From: Erwinia sp. E_sp_B01_1
Lineage (GTDB): Bacteria; Pseudomonadota; Gammaproteobacteria; Enterobacterales; Enterobacteriaceae
Reading direction: 5' to 3'
Length of the DNA: 64,000 nt
Assembly: GCF_036865545.1 (NCBI RefSeq)
Contig: NZ_CP142208.1
Coordinates: forward strand, 1,798,001 to 1,862,000
Part shown: piece after piece, positions 40,307 through 52,170 of the stretch
Layout of the letters: every line of letters begins with the position of its first letter
How positions within the stretch are numbered: the first letter of the stretch is position 1
The notes under the pieces: model-generated
The model's database searches: none
Told to the model about the DNA's origin: nothing
The model's input: only the letters and a program-made list of their open reading frames with translations
Made by a program: the position numbers and the translations under genes

Positions 40307-40864
40307 ATGGGTACAGAGCTTGGACAAACGCTGAAAGCGCTGCGAACTTTGCGTGAATGGAGTCTGACTCAGGCTGCAGAGCAGACCGGCGTCAGTAAAG
40401 CGATGCTGGGACAAATTGAACGGGGAGAATCCAGTCCGACAGTGGCCACTTTATGGAAGATAGCCACTGGTTTTAAGGTCCCTTTTTCCCGGTTTATTTC
40501 CGCCGCCACGGTGCAGAGTTCACCTGCCGTGCAGCGCAGCAGTGCGGCGGCTGACTGGCAACAGCAAAACGACACTATGCAGGTAACACCGCTGTTCCCT
40601 TTCGATCCGCAGTTAGGGTTCGATATGCTGGCCATTGAGCTGGCTGCCGGTGCCACCAGCCACTCCTCAGCCCACGATCGCGGCGTTATTGAGCACGTAG
40701 TGGTGATAACGGGCACGCTCAGGCTGGCGGTTGATAATACCTGGCATACTCTTCAGGCGGGTGAAGGGCTTCGTTTCCAGGCCGACTGCCCACACAGCTA
40801 CTGCAACGAAACTGACCGGCCGGTTCACTTTCAGAGTCTGATCCACTATGCGAAAAACCCCTAA
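40307..40864 (+). CDS. XRE-family regulator with cupin domain (SutR/YdcN-like)
   Basis: The 185-residue protein has an N-terminal helix-turn-helix (about 8-62, with LTQAAEQTGVSKAMLGQIERGESSPTV split across recognition helices) and a C-terminal cupin_2 fold (about 105-175) with HVVVITGTLRL and AGEGLRFQADCPHSY. It is divergent from the BenE-type transporter, the same pairing as E. coli sutR/ydcO. The cupin pocket probably senses a small ligand, unknown here. Two palindromic operators lie between the genes. Confidence 0.88.
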   Translation: MGTELGQTLKALRTLREWSLTQAAEQTGVSKAMLGQIERGESSPTVATLWKIATGFKVPFSRFISAATVQSSPAVQRSSAAADWQQQNDTMQVTPLFPFDPQLGFDMLAIELAAGATSHSSAHDRGVIEHVVVITGTLRLAVDNTWHTLQAGEGLRFQADCPHSYCNETDRPVHFQSLIHYAKNP

Positions 40865-40975
40865 AATTAGCCTGATATAAACTCCGGCCCGAAACCCGAC
40901 GCAGTAGTGACCTGACGCAATATTCCAGAGGGTGAGGTTTCACATACTACGCATTCGCATTCAAAGGAAAGCCAG

Positions 40976-42208
40976 ATGAATAATTTACTCGATCGCTTTT
41001 TAAACTACGTCTCTTACGACACGCAATCGAAAAACCATGTACGTCAGGTGCCGAGTACCGAAGGGCAGTGGCGTCTGGCACGGGTGCTACAGCAGGAGCT
41101 GATCACGCTGGGGCTGAGCGAGGTCACCCTCAGCGATCATGGCATCCTGATGGCCACGCTGCCAGCCAACGTCGACTGGCCGGTTCCGGCCATTGGGTTT
41201 ATTTCCCATATGGATACTTCGCCGGATTTCACCGCGAAAAACGTGAATCCTCAAATCGTGGAAAACTACCGGGGCGGTGACATTGCGCTTGGTATTGGTG
41301 ATGAAATTTTATCGCCGGTGATGTTCCCGGTGCTGCACAGTCTGACCGGGCATACCCTGATCACCACCGATGGAAAAACGCTGTTAGGGGCCGATGATAA
41401 AGCAGGTGTTGCCGAGATCATGACCGCAATGGCAACCATGATTGAGAAAAATATTCCCCACGGCAAAATCCGCATCGCTTTTACCCCGGATGAAGAAATT
41501 GGTAAAGGCACCAGCTGTTTTGACGTGGAGGCTTTCGGCGCGGAGTGGGCCTATACCGTTGATGGCAGCGGGATGGGGGAATTCGAATATGAAAACTTCA
41601 ATGCCGCTTCAGCCACGGTAAAAATCACCGGCAATAATGTACATCCCGGTACGGCAAAAGGCGTGATGGTCAATGCGCTGGATCTGGCGATGCGCTTTCA
41701 TGCAGCCATGCCGGAGAAAGAGGTACCGGAACAGACTTCCGGCTATGAAGGGTTTTATCATCTGCACGGTATCAAAGGCAGCGTTGACAGGGCGGAACTG
41801 CATTACATCATCCGGGACTTTGATTTGGCCAGTTTTACCACCCGTAAGCAGAAGATGAGAGAAATTGCGGCTTCTCAAAGCAAAAGTTTGCCGGGGGGCT
41901 GCGCAATTGACGTGCAGATTGATGACAGCTACTTCAACATGCGCGAAAAGGTTGCAGCGCAGCCCCACATTGTTGAGCTGGCCCTGCAGGCAATACGGGA
42001 GTGCGGAATGGACCCTGAGGTGAAGCCGATTCGCGGTGGCACGGATGGGGCGGCACTCTCCTACATGGGATTACCCTGCCCGAACCTGTTTACCGGCGGC
42101 TATAACTATCATGGCAAACATGAGTTCGCCTCTCTGGATATCATGGAAAAAACGGTAAAGGTCATCACGCGCATTGCCGCACTGACCGCCGAAAAAGCCA
42201 GAAAATAA
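40976..42208 (+). CDS. pepT: Peptidase T (tripeptide aminopeptidase)
   Basis: The 410-residue M20B dizinc peptidase removes the N-terminal residue of tripeptides. Metal ligands are in ISHMDTSPD (HxD), LGADDKAGV (bridging Asp) and [10 protein letters not shown] (catalytic Glu pair), with a final His in YNYHGKHEF. It is transcribed alone; the next gene is convergent with a palindrome between. Confidence 0.96.
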   Translation: MNNLLDRFLNYVSYDTQSKNHVRQVPSTEGQWRLARVLQQELITLGLSEVTLSDHGILMATLPANVDWPVPAIGFISHMDTSPDFTAKNVNPQIVENYRGGDIALGIGDEILSPVMFPVLHSLTGHTLITTDGKTLLGADDKAGVAEIMTAMATMIEKNIPHGKIRIAFTPDEEIGKGTSCFDVEAFGAEWAYTVDGSGMGEFEYENFNAASATVKITGNNVHPGTAKGVMVNALDLAMRFHAAMPEKEVPEQTSGYEGFYHLHGIKGSVDRAELHYIIRDFDLASFTTRKQKMREIAASQSKSLPGGCAIDVQIDDSYFNMREKVAAQPHIVELALQAIRECGMDPEVKPIRGGTDGAALSYMGLPCPNLFTGGYNYHGKHEFASLDIMEKTVKVITRIAALTAEKARK

Positions 42209-42263
42209 AAAGCAAAAGGCCGATCGAAGACCGCCGTGAAATTATTGACAAAGTGCAGGCTCA

Positions 42264-42364
42264 GGGAGCCTGTGCCTCTCACAAAGACGCAAAAAGCGCC
42301 GTCCGTGTCAGCTCAGCACGGGCCGTCCATGGCTCGTGATGCTTTGTTCAAGGCACAGGCTCCC
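42264..42364. repeat. Nested palindromic element C
   Basis: Perfect 14-bp arms GGGAGCCTGTGCCT (42264-42277) and AGGCACAGGCTCCC (42351-42364) enclose CACGGGCC-GTCCAT-GGCTCGTG (42317-42338) and, on the other strand, GCTTTTTGCGTCTTTGTG. Core and hexaloop match element B, yet outer arms and apical stem differ and still pair. It lies inside a wider imperfect hairpin (AAAGGCCG at 42217, CGGCCTTT ending near 42415) that looks like the pepT/roxA terminator. Confidence 0.8.
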
Positions 42365-42416
42365 ATCGCTTGAGGATTTGTCAGCAGTCTGGGGCCGATC
42401 TGTGACCGGCCTTTTT

Positions 42417-43544
42417 TTACTCTTCGTCGCTGAAATACCAGTAACCGCAGTTCACCAGACCGGCCAGCTGAGCCAGGAATGAAGGATCGTCCAGCGCCTC
42501 TGCCAGCTCTTCTGCGCCCAGCGAGTGCTGATTTGCCAGCACCGTCAGCGCAGCCTGATGCGGTGATTCTATCTGCTCGCCGTTAATAAACACCGCAGGG
42601 CCGATGGTCAGCACGCGCAGGCCGCCCAGACGGGTCAGCCTGTCGCCGCTTTGCAGGGCATCATAGATTTCATCGGGCTGGTAAGGCGGTTCCGGCGGAG
42701 CCACATCCAGTTCGTGGCGGGACTGGGAAATAAATTCACCAAACCACTGGCTGAACTGCTCTGGCTGGTTGATTACGTCAATCATCATGGCGCGAATGCC
42801 ATCCAGTTCTTCAGGCAGGATCTCCGCTTTATTGACGCGTGCCGGGACATCCGGATCGCTGAAGCGATAGCTGCCTAATTCACGGGCAATAACATGGTCG
42901 GCAAAACCGCTGATCAGTTCGCGGCCACTTGGCGCACGGAAGCCGACAGAATAGTTAATGGCATTTTCCAGTGAATAGCCTTCATGCGGGAAACCTGGTG
43001 GAATATAGAGAATATCGCCAGCTTCTAACTCTTCATCAATGATCGCTGCAAAAGGCTCAACCTGAAGCAGGTCCGGATGCGGGCAATGCTGCTTCATGGC
43101 CACTTTTTCACCCACGCGCCAGCGGCGGCGGCCAGTACCCTGAATGATAAAGACGTCATACTGATCCAGATGTGGGCCTACACCGCCTCCCGGGACCGAG
43201 AAGGAGATCATCAGGTCGTCAGTGCGCCAGTCAGGCAGGAAATTAAAAGGCCGCATCAGAGCCGCAGAGGGCTCGTGCCAGTGATCCACAGCCTGTACCA
43301 GCAGGGACCAGTTGTTCTCACCAAGGTGGTCATAGCTCTCAAACGGCCCGTGGCCAACCTGCCATTTGCCATCCTGATGGCTGACCAGACGGCTGTCGAC
43401 TTCGTTTTCCATCGCCAGACCGGCTAATTCGTCAGGGGAGATGGGATCAACAAAGTTTTTGAAGCCACGCTTAAGCACTACCGGACGTTTCTGCCAGTAG
43501 CGCTGAATAAAATCGGGACAGTTAAGATCGAGTTGATAATCCAT
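42417..43544 (-). CDS. roxA: Ribosomal protein uL16 3-hydroxylase RoxA (YcfD)
   Basis: The 375-residue JmjC-type 2-oxoglutarate/Fe(II) oxygenase hydroxylates an Arg of ribosomal protein uL16. The iron ligands are in GPHLDQYDVF (HxD) and the distal His in FPHEGYS. The C-terminal winged-helix part forms the dimer arm. It lies between pepT and phoQ as in E. coli. AGGAAACCTC before the ATG is the ribosome binding site. Confidence 0.95.
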   Translation of the reverse strand: MDYQLDLNCPDFIQRYWQKRPVVLKRGFKNFVDPISPDELAGLAMENEVDSRLVSHQDGKWQVGHGPFESYDHLGENNWSLLVQAVDHWHEPSAALMRPFNFLPDWRTDDLMISFSVPGGGVGPHLDQYDVFIIQGTGRRRWRVGEKVAMKQHCPHPDLLQVEPFAAIIDEELEAGDILYIPPGFPHEGYSLENAINYSVGFRAPSGRELISGFADHVIARELGSYRFSDPDVPARVNKAEILPEELDGIRAMMIDVINQPEQFSQWFGEFISQSRHELDVAPPEPPYQPDEIYDALQSGDRLTRLGGLRVLTIGPAVFINGEQIESPHQAALTVLANQHSLGAEELAEALDDPSFLAQLAGLVNCGYWYFSDEE

Positions 43545-43644
43545 GATGAGGTTTCCTGAAACGCTGAATTTTATCGATTATAACAGCGCCGGGCAGGGGC
43601 AGGGTAACGCATTTGCGGGTGGCTGTTCAGGGAAGCGGCGGTTA

Positions 43645-45108
43645 TCACTTTTCGTGAGTTTGCAGCACTTCCTGACGCTTGAAAATCACTTCCATCCGCG
43701 CGCCACCCAGTTCGCTGGTGGTGGCAATAATATCGCCGTCGTACTGCTCCAGAATATCCCGGGCCACTGCCAGCCCCAGCCCCTGGCCTGGCCGCATGGT
43801 GTCGGCGCGCTGACCGCGCAGGAAAATCAGATCTCTTTTGCTCTCAGGAATGCCTGGGCCGTCATCTTCCACAATCAGATGGAGTTCATCATCAGTCTGT
43901 CGGGCGCTGATTTCGACAAACTCCAGACAGTATTTACAGGCGTTATCCAGCACGTTGCCCATCACTTCCATCAGATCGTTGTGCTCGCCGACAAAAGTCA
44001 GCTCAGGGGATATATCCAGCGTCAGTACCACCCCTTTGCGCTGATAGACCTTATTCAGCGCGGAGCAGAGGCTGTCCAGTAGCGCAGGCACGGAGTGCAA
44101 CTCCCGCTTCAGCACGCTGTGATCGGCCCGCATGCTGGCACGATGGAGATAATAGCCAATCTGCTGAGAGATGCGGCTGATCTGCTCCAGCATGATCGGT
44201 TCTGCCTGCTCAACCGACAGATTTTGGCCTCCCCGCAGAGAGCGTAAGGTGGTTTGCAGCACCGCCAGCGGGGTTTTCAGGCTGTGGGTCAGGTCGCTGA
44301 GCGTAGTGCGGTAACGCGTGTAGCGCTGACGTTCGTTATCCAGCAGCAGGTTAAGGTTGCGCACCAGGCTCTTTAACTCCTGCGGGGGCCGGGGATCCAG
44401 CGTTTCCCGCGCGCCGCTCTCAAGCTCTCTGATCTGGCCCGCGAGCGTGCCTATCGGGCGCAGGCTCCAGTGCGCCGCCATCCATAACAGGGGGATAACC
44501 AGCAGCAGGTTTACCAACAGCACATAGCTGAACCAGGACCAGACAACATCGGAATGCTGCAACTCCTGCGGAATGGTATCCACCACCACTATGGTCAGAG
44601 CGGGCAGGCTGGTAGTGGCTTCATACCGGTTAACCGCCACGGAGTGGGTAAAGGTGTCGTTATTATCGTCGTCGTAGGCGGTGAGTTTATTCTGCGCTTC
44701 CTGGTTGTTCCCCAGAGCCTCGCGGCTGGTGCTGTTGTCGGTATCGATTTCATAGAAATCTGACCGTTTCAGCCACTCACGTTTAATTTTATCGCGGATC
44801 TCCGGCACATCGCGCAATTCCCACAGCAGTTTGCCCTTCTCGTTGTAGATATAAACCAGCGTGGGGAAATTCAGGGAGAGCCGCTCCGGCTTGACGATGG
44901 TTAATTTATCGTTCTGCCACTGGGCCAGGGTAAAAAATAAGTTACTTTCGCCGCGCATTACCCGATAGGTATTTTTATCAAAGCTGGCGACGTAGCCCAC
45001 AACGGCCACCATGCCATAGGAAAGCGACAGGATCAGCACAACCGCCGCCGTAGCGAGCAGAAATCTGGCGCGAAGCGAGAAGGGCGTTTTGGGGCGAAAG
45101 TCAGGCAT
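43645..45108 (-). CDS. phoQ: Sensor histidine kinase PhoQ
   Basis: The 487-residue inner-membrane sensor responds to Mg2+, acid pH and cationic peptides. It has transmembrane helices at about 17-40 and 193-215, a periplasmic PAS-like domain between, a HAMP segment, phospho-acceptor His in [12 protein letters not shown], and N and G boxes ([26 protein letters not shown]). The acidic patch is DDDNND rather than the E. coli EDDDDAE. It begins right after the phoP stop. Confidence 0.96.
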   Translation of the reverse strand: MPDFRPKTPFSLRARFLLATAAVVLILSLSYGMVAVVGYVASFDKNTYRVMRGESNLFFTLAQWQNDKLTIVKPERLSLNFPTLVYIYNEKGKLLWELRDVPEIRDKIKREWLKRSDFYEIDTDNSTSREALGNNQEAQNKLTAYDDDNNDTFTHSVAVNRYEATTSLPALTIVVVDTIPQELQHSDVVWSWFSYVLLVNLLLVIPLLWMAAHWSLRPIGTLAGQIRELESGARETLDPRPPQELKSLVRNLNLLLDNERQRYTRYRTTLSDLTHSLKTPLAVLQTTLRSLRGGQNLSVEQAEPIMLEQISRISQQIGYYLHRASMRADHSVLKRELHSVPALLDSLCSALNKVYQRKGVVLTLDISPELTFVGEHNDLMEVMGNVLDNACKYCLEFVEISARQTDDELHLIVEDDGPGIPESKRDLIFLRGQRADTMRPGQGLGLAVARDILEQYDGDIIATTSELGGARMEVIFKRQEVLQTHEK

Positions 45109-45109
45109 T

Positions 45110-45781
45110 TCAGGAAATATCGAACCGGTAACCCTGGCCGCGCACGGTGGTGATCACGTCCAGGGTATATTCTGCCTGAATTTTTTTGCGCAGGCGGCCC
45201 ATCAGAACATCAATGGTGTGGCTCTCGCGCAGTTCGGCATCAGGATAAAGTTGCAGCATCAGCGAATCTTTACTGACAACTTTGCCCGCATTGCGGATCA
45301 GCGTTTCAATAATGGTGTATTCAAATGCCGTGAGTTTGATCTGCCGATCGTTGATGGTCAGCTCGCGGCGTGAAAGGTCAACCTGAAAAGGCGCCAGGCT
45401 GATAATCTGTGAGGCCAGACCGCTGTTACGCCGCATCAGCGCCTGCATCCGGGCGACAACTTCTTCGATATGAAAAGGTTTGGTGACGTAATCATCGGCA
45501 CCGGCTTCCAGCGCTTCCACTTTTGCCTGCCAGCCTTCACGGGCGGTCAACACCAGGATAGGCTGCTTCACATCCTGGCTACGCCAGCGGCGGATCAGCG
45601 TCATGCCATCTTCATCTGGCAGACCTAAATCTATCAGAGTGATATCGGGCGTGTGTTCGTTGAGAAAATAGTCGGCTTCCTGGGCATCTTCTGCGGCATC
45701 GACCTGATGGCCCATGTCACGCAGCTGCACGGCGAGGTGATGGCGAAGCAGTTGATTATCTTCCACAACCAGTACACGCAT
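45110..45781 (-). CDS. phoP: Response regulator PhoP
   Basis: The 223-residue OmpR-class regulator has the receiver domain with phosphorylated Asp51 ([13 protein letters not shown]), Lys in YVTKPFH, and a winged-helix DNA-binding domain ending [10 protein letters not shown]. The ATG at 45781 gives the E. coli length; the frame is open further upstream but crosses the promoter. A PhoP box and -10 lie upstream, so the operon is autoregulated. Confidence 0.97.
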   Translation of the reverse strand: MRVLVVEDNQLLRHHLAVQLRDMGHQVDAAEDAQEADYFLNEHTPDITLIDLGLPDEDGMTLIRRWRSQDVKQPILVLTAREGWQAKVEALEAGADDYVTKPFHIEEVVARMQALMRRNSGLASQIISLAPFQVDLSRRELTINDRQIKLTAFEYTIIETLIRNAGKVVSKDSLMLQLYPDAELRESHTIDVLMGRLRKKIQAEYTLDVITTVRGQGYRFDIS

Positions 45782-45841
45782 AATCTGTCCTTTCTGTCTG
45801 TCATTAGTATGGCCAAAGCGCCACGTTAAGTCGTTCAGCAG

Positions 45842-45876
45842 AGTATAGGGGAAAGCAGGTAAACAGCAGGTTAACA
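45842..45876 (-). promoter_or_regulatory. PhoP box and -10 of phoPQ
   Basis: On the minus strand TGTTAA-CCTGC-TGTTTA is a textbook PhoP direct-repeat box (45860-45876). Twelve bases later comes TATACT (45842-45847) as the -10. The box-to-minus-10 spacing fits PhoP-activated promoters. Confidence 0.85.
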
Positions 45877-45908
45877 CGGGCCGACAAGCGCCAGCCCGGA
45901 GGGATCGG

Positions 45909-47952
<2,044 letters not shown>

Positions 47953-48050
47953 GGTAACTCCTGTAATTCCCCTGTATCACTGCGACAGGGGCTACGCCAG
48001 TGTGCTGTTATCAAACCTGAGCGCGCGAAAATGGCGCGCTGGGTAACAGC

Positions 48051-49154
48051 TTAAAGCAGCGGAAGACGTGATTCGATGATCCCGCCGCCCAGACAAATTT
48101 CACCAAGATAAAATACTGCTGACTGCCCAGGCGTCACGGCGGCAACCGGCTCGTCGAAACGGACTTCAATACGCTCATCATCCAGCGGCGTGACCGTACA
48201 GGAGATATCTGCCTGGCGGTAGCGCGTTTTCACTGTGCAGGTGAGGGTGGTTTTCAACGGCTCACGATCCACCCAGTGTAACTGCTGCGCGATAAGACCT
48301 ACCGACATCAGGCGAGGATGATCGTGGCCCTGAGCCACTACCAGCACGTTGTTGGCAACGTCTTTATCTACCACGTACCAGGGTTCTTCACTGCCTTCTC
48401 GGGTGCCGCCAATCCCCAGACCTTTACGCTGACCCAGCGTATGGTACATCAGACCCTGATGTTCACCGACTACTTCTCCTTCGGCACTGAGGATCACCCC
48501 TGGTTGAGCGGGTAAATAACGGCCCAGGAAATCGCGGAATTTACGTTCGCCAATAAAGCAGATGCCGGTGGAATCTTTTTTCTTCGCCGTCACCAGCTCC
48601 AGCTCTTCAGCCAGACGGCGCACTTCAGGCTTGGCCAGTTCGCCCACCGGGAACAGGCTCTGAGCGATCTGCTCATGACCCAACGTATACAGGAAATAGC
48701 TCTGGTCTTTATTATCATCCAAACCGCGCAGAAGGCGGCTTTTGCCTTCAACATCCTGACGGCGCACGTAATGGCCAGTCGCGATAAAGTCCGCGCCCAA
48801 ATCTTCAGCGGCGAACTCCAGGAAGGCTTTGAATTTGATCTCTTTGTTGCACAGGATATCCGGATTTGGGGTGCGGCCCGCTTTGTACTCTTCCAGGAAG
48901 TGTTCAAAGACGTTGTCCCAGTATTCGGCGGCAAAGTTCACCGTATGCAGATGAATGCCTAATTTGTCGCACACCGCCTGAGCATCGGCCAGATCCTCAG
49001 CGGCGGTGCAGTATTCCTCACCGTCATCCTCCTCCCAGTTTTTCATAAACAGGCCTTCAACCTGATAGCCCTGCTGCTGCAGTAACCACGCCGAAACGGA
49101 GGAATCCACACCGCCGGACATACCGACGATCACTTTTTTCAGACTTTGAGACAT
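48051..49154 (-). CDS. mnmA: tRNA-specific 2-thiouridylase MnmA
   Basis: The 367-residue enzyme thiolates U34 of tRNA-Lys, -Glu and -Gln. It has the PP-loop [15 protein letters not shown], and the two catalytic cysteines in [11 protein letters not shown] and [13 protein letters not shown]. nudJ lies upstream and hflD downstream on the same strand. Confidence 0.97.
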   Translation of the reverse strand: MSQSLKKVIVGMSGGVDSSVSAWLLQQQGYQVEGLFMKNWEEDDGEEYCTAAEDLADAQAVCDKLGIHLHTVNFAAEYWDNVFEHFLEEYKAGRTPNPDILCNKEIKFKAFLEFAAEDLGADFIATGHYVRRQDVEGKSRLLRGLDDNKDQSYFLYTLGHEQIAQSLFPVGELAKPEVRRLAEELELVTAKKKDSTGICFIGERKFRDFLGRYLPAQPGVILSAEGEVVGEHQGLMYHTLGQRKGLGIGGTREGSEEPWYVVDKDVANNVLVVAQGHDHPRLMSVGLIAQQLHWVDREPLKTTLTCTVKTRYRQADISCTVTPLDDERIEVRFDEPVAAVTPGQSAVFYLGEICLGGGIIESRLPLL

Positions 49155-49211
49155 GAGAAATACCCGACTTTAGTGGCAGTTAAAGGCTGCCCTTTAAAAT
49201 TGCGGCATATT

Positions 49212-49688
49212 CTACCACGCGTCTGCGGCGGGCGCATCCTCGCTAAACGGCCACTGGAAGGCGCTTAACACCTCCAGCGGATAGCGCTGACCCTGCTGAT
49301 AAATCAGAATGCTTTCCGCAACCAGAGGAGAACGCAGCTTTTTCGCACCAATAATCTCTTCCGGAGGGAGCCACCAGCAGCGATCGATATCCCGATCCTG
49401 CGGATAAGTAGGCAGCACTTTCGGTAGATCCAGCGCGAACAGGAAGCGCAGAAAGGGGGTATTATCGGGCGCAATCCACTGATGCAGGCGCAAAAAAGCC
49501 TGAGGAACCCCTTCCAGACCGGTCTCTTCATAGAGTTCGCGTGCGGCGGCCTGCAGCAGAGTTTCGTTCGCCTCAAGATGCCCGGCAGGCTGATTCCAGG
49601 TAGCGCGACCCCGTACCATCTCCTCCACCACCAAAAACTGCCCTTCGGCCTGTACAACGGTTGCGACGGTCACGTGCGGCTTAAACAT
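49212..49688 (-). CDS. nudJ: Nudix phosphatase NudJ
   Basis: The 158-residue Nudix hydrolase releases phosphate from nucleoside triphosphates and, in E. coli, from the thiamine precursor HMP-PP. The Nudix box ([11 protein letters not shown] followed by [13 protein letters not shown]) is complete. AAGGAGTCAGCC gives a strong ribosome binding site. Confidence 0.94.
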   Translation of the reverse strand: MFKPHVTVATVVQAEGQFLVVEEMVRGRATWNQPAGHLEANETLLQAAARELYEETGLEGVPQAFLRLHQWIAPDNTPFLRFLFALDLPKVLPTYPQDRDIDRCWWLPPEEIIGAKKLRSPLVAESILIYQQGQRYPLEVLSAFQWPFSEDAPAADAW

Positions 49689-49714
49689 GGCTGACTCCTT
49701 GTTGAAATTGTGGC

Positions 49715-50377
49715 TTAAAGAGGAAATTCTCCGGTGACATCACGCCATTTACCCGGCGATAAATCCTGCAACATCTGCGGACCCATAGCAAAACGGATTA
49801 AACGCAGGGTGGGAAAGCCAATCTGTGCGGTCATTCTCCTGACCTGGCGGTTGCGTCCTTCGTACAGGGTGATTTTCAACCAGCAGGTGGGAATGGCTTT
49901 CCGTTCACGAATGGGTGGGTTTCTTGGCCACAGCCAGGCGGGTTCATCGACTCTTTCGACCCCGGCAGGCAGGGTAGGGCCATCTTTCAGATTAATACCC
50001 GTCCGCAGCGGTTGAATATCGCTCTCTTCTGGCGCGCCTTCCACCTGAACATAGTAAATTTTACCGGTACGTTTGCCTGGTTGCGTCAGCTTTGCCTGGA
50101 GCGCGCCATCGTTGGTCAGCACCATCAGGCCTTCACTGTCGCGGTCCAGGCGCCCGGCGGCGTAGACACCTTCCACCGGAATGAAATCTTTCAGCGTGCT
50201 GCGGCCAGCTTCATCACTGAATTGCGGCAGCACATCAAATGGTTTGTTAAAAATAATGACACGCCGCGGGCCTTTATCGACCTGACGGGCGGCAGAGGGC
50301 GGGCTGAATCGTTTAACGCGGTGATTCTTAACGGAAGATTTTCGCATAGTCTTTGCACTTGAAAACAATAAGCGCAT
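49715..50377 (-). CDS. rluE: 23S rRNA pseudouridine(2457) synthase RluE
   Basis: The 220-residue RsuA-family synthase modifies U2457 of 23S rRNA. The catalytic Asp lies in [32 protein letters not shown] is the conserved end motif. There is no S4 domain; a basic disordered N-terminus ([14 protein letters not shown]) is present instead. The start may be the ATG at 50377 or ten codons later at 50347. Confidence 0.95.
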   Translation of the reverse strand: MRLLFSSAKTMRKSSVKNHRVKRFSPPSAARQVDKGPRRVIIFNKPFDVLPQFSDEAGRSTLKDFIPVEGVYAAGRLDRDSEGLMVLTNDGALQAKLTQPGKRTGKIYYVQVEGAPEESDIQPLRTGINLKDGPTLPAGVERVDEPAWLWPRNPPIRERKAIPTCWLKITLYEGRNRQVRRMTAQIGFPTLRLIRFAMGPQMLQDLSPGKWRDVTGEFPL

Positions 50378-50479
50378 TATACCGCAATCCTGAGATGATT
50401 GGCGCGACGTGAATATTCAAGTAGTATTGACGCGCATCTTACAAATCATTAACAAAAAAAGCGCTCGAAGGAGAGGTTA

Positions 50480-51730
50480 ATGGAAAGCAAAGTAGTTGTT
50501 CCGGCGGAAGGTCAGAAAATCACCCTGGTAGAGGGAAAACTGAACGTACCCAACAACCCGATTATCCCTTTTATCGAAGGTGACGGTATCGGTGTGGACG
50601 TTTCTCCAGTGATGATCAAAGTTGTCGATGCCGCTGTTCAGAAAGCTTATAACGGTGAGCGTAAAATTTCCTGGATGGAAATTTACACCGGTGAAAAATC
50701 GGTAGAGCTGTATGGCCAGGACGTGTGGCTGCCAGAAGAGACCCTCGACCTGATTAAAGAGTACCGTGTAGCGATTAAAGGCCCACTGACTACTCCAGTT
50801 GGCGGCGGTATTCGTTCCCTGAACGTGGCATTGCGTCAGCAGCTTGATCTCTACATCTGCCTGCGTCCTGTGCGTTACTACACTGGCACGCCAAGCCCGG
50901 TGAAGCGTCCTGAAGAGACCGACATGGTTATCTTCCGTGAGAACTCCGAAGATATCTATGCAGGTATCGAATGGAAAGCCGGTTCTGCAGAAGCGGATAA
51001 AGTGATCAAGTTCCTGCGTGATGAGATGGGCGTGAAGAAAATTCGCTTCCCTGAGCAGTGCGGTATCGGTGTTAAGCCATGTTCAGAAGCGGGCACCAAA
51101 CGCCTGGTTCGCGCGGCTATCGAATACGCTATCACCAACGATCGTGACTCGCTGACGCTGGTTCACAAAGGCAACATCATGAAGTTCACCGAAGGCGCTT
51201 TCAAAGACTGGGGATACCAGTTAGTGAAAGAAGAGTTCGGCGGTGAGCTGATCGACGGCGGCCCGTGGATGAAGATTAAGAACCCTAACACCGGCAAAGA
51301 GATCGTTGTAAAAGACGTGATCGCCGATGCGTTCCTGCAGCAGATCCTGCTGCGTCCAGCGGAATACGACGTTATCGCCTGTATGAACCTGAACGGTGAC
51401 TACATCTCCGACGCCCTGGCGGCGCAGGTTGGCGGTATCGGTATCGCGCCAGGTGCAAACATCGGTGATGAATGCGCTCTGTTTGAAGCTACCCACGGCA
51501 CAGCACCTAAATATGCTGGTCAGGATAAAGTGAACCCAGGTTCCGTGATCCTGTCCGCAGAAATGATGCTACGCCATATGGAATGGTTCGAAGCTGCAGA
51601 CCTGATTGTTAAAGGCATGGAAGGCGCAATCGCTGCCAAAACCGTGACCTATGACTTTGAGCGTCTGATGGACGGCGCTACTCTGTTGAAATCTTCAGAG
51701 TTTGGCGACGCCATGATTAAGCACATGTAA
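50480..51730 (+). CDS. icd: Isocitrate dehydrogenase (NADP+)
   Basis: The 416-residue TCA-cycle enzyme decarboxylates isocitrate to 2-oxoglutarate. The regulatory Ser lies in [13 protein letters not shown], the site phosphorylated by AceK in E. coli. [11 protein letters not shown] and substrate Arg residues are present. AAGGAGAGGTTA precedes the ATG. In E. coli the 3' end of icd hosts prophage e14; here icd is complete and its downstream region is accessory. Confidence 0.98.
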   Translation: MESKVVVPAEGQKITLVEGKLNVPNNPIIPFIEGDGIGVDVSPVMIKVVDAAVQKAYNGERKISWMEIYTGEKSVELYGQDVWLPEETLDLIKEYRVAIKGPLTTPVGGGIRSLNVALRQQLDLYICLRPVRYYTGTPSPVKRPEETDMVIFRENSEDIYAGIEWKAGSAEADKVIKFLRDEMGVKKIRFPEQCGIGVKPCSEAGTKRLVRAAIEYAITNDRDSLTLVHKGNIMKFTEGAFKDWGYQLVKEEFGGELIDGGPWMKIKNPNTGKEIVVKDVIADAFLQQILLRPAEYDVIACMNLNGDYISDALAAQVGGIGIAPGANIGDECALFEATHGTAPKYAGQDKVNPGSVILSAEMMLRHMEWFEAADLIVKGMEGAIAAKTVTYDFERLMDGATLLKSSEFGDAMIKHM

Positions 51731-51746
51731 TTTTTGTGCGATAAAT

Positions 51747-51785
51747 AAAGCCCGCATAAGTGTTAAATTTATGCGGGCTTTTTGT
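51747..51785. terminator. icd terminator (bidirectional)
   Basis: AAAGCCCGCATAA and TTATGCGGGCTTT form a perfect 13-bp stem with a nine-base loop and flanking A/T runs. On the opposite strand the stop codon of a 36-aa frame lies in this stem. Confidence 0.92.
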
Positions 51786-51879
51786 TGTAATTATTTCTTT
51801 TCAAAACCTCTTCAAAATTCTTTCCTAAAACCTCAGCAAATTTTTTCGGCAAATTGCTCTGGTAATCTTCCAGTCTCAT
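51769..51879 (-). CDS. Small protein, 36 aa, convergent with icd
   Basis: A near-ideal ribosome binding site, AAGGAGG, precedes the ATG by five bases. The frame encodes MRLEDYQSNLPKKFAEVLGK, then NFEEVLKRNNYNKKPA, predicted as an amphipathic helix followed by a basic tail. Its stop codon falls inside the icd terminator stem. I do not know this protein; the case for coding rests on the ribosome binding site and the protein-like composition. Confidence 0.55.
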   Translation of the reverse strand: MRLEDYQSNLPKKFAEVLGKNFEEVLKRNNYNKKPA

Positions 51880-52014
51880 TCCCGCCTCCTTAAGTCGCAA
51901 AACAGTGTGAAGTTAAGACCGGCGTTGATTTCACAACCACTAAGCTATCAACACACTTAAAGTCAATGGCAACTATACTTTCTGTTTATACGTTAAAACA
52001 TAAAGGAGAAGTAT

Positions 52015-52158
52015 ATGACTGACCGCCCCTTAAATGGTGACAAACCTGACGAAAAGCCGATTCCTGACTCTCTGCATAGCGAGAATGAAAAGGAAAAGGA
52101 GACGAAGAAAGACGATCCCGGTTCAGCCCCTGAGTCTGGTGATAAAGACCCTGAATGA
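52015..52158 (+). CDS. Small hydrophilic protein, 47 aa
   Basis: AAAGGAGAAGTAT precedes the ATG. The product is almost entirely charged or polar (MTDRPLNGDKPDEKPIPD, then Lys/Glu-rich, ending ESGDKDPE), so it should be disordered and soluble. The stop lies 12 bases before the yedK ATG, so both are probably on one mRNA. A TATACT -10-like box lies near 51974. The function is unknown. Confidence 0.65.
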   Translation: MTDRPLNGDKPDEKPIPDSLHSENEKEKETKKDDPGSAPESGDKDPE

Positions 52159-52170
52159 TGGGGAGAAACT

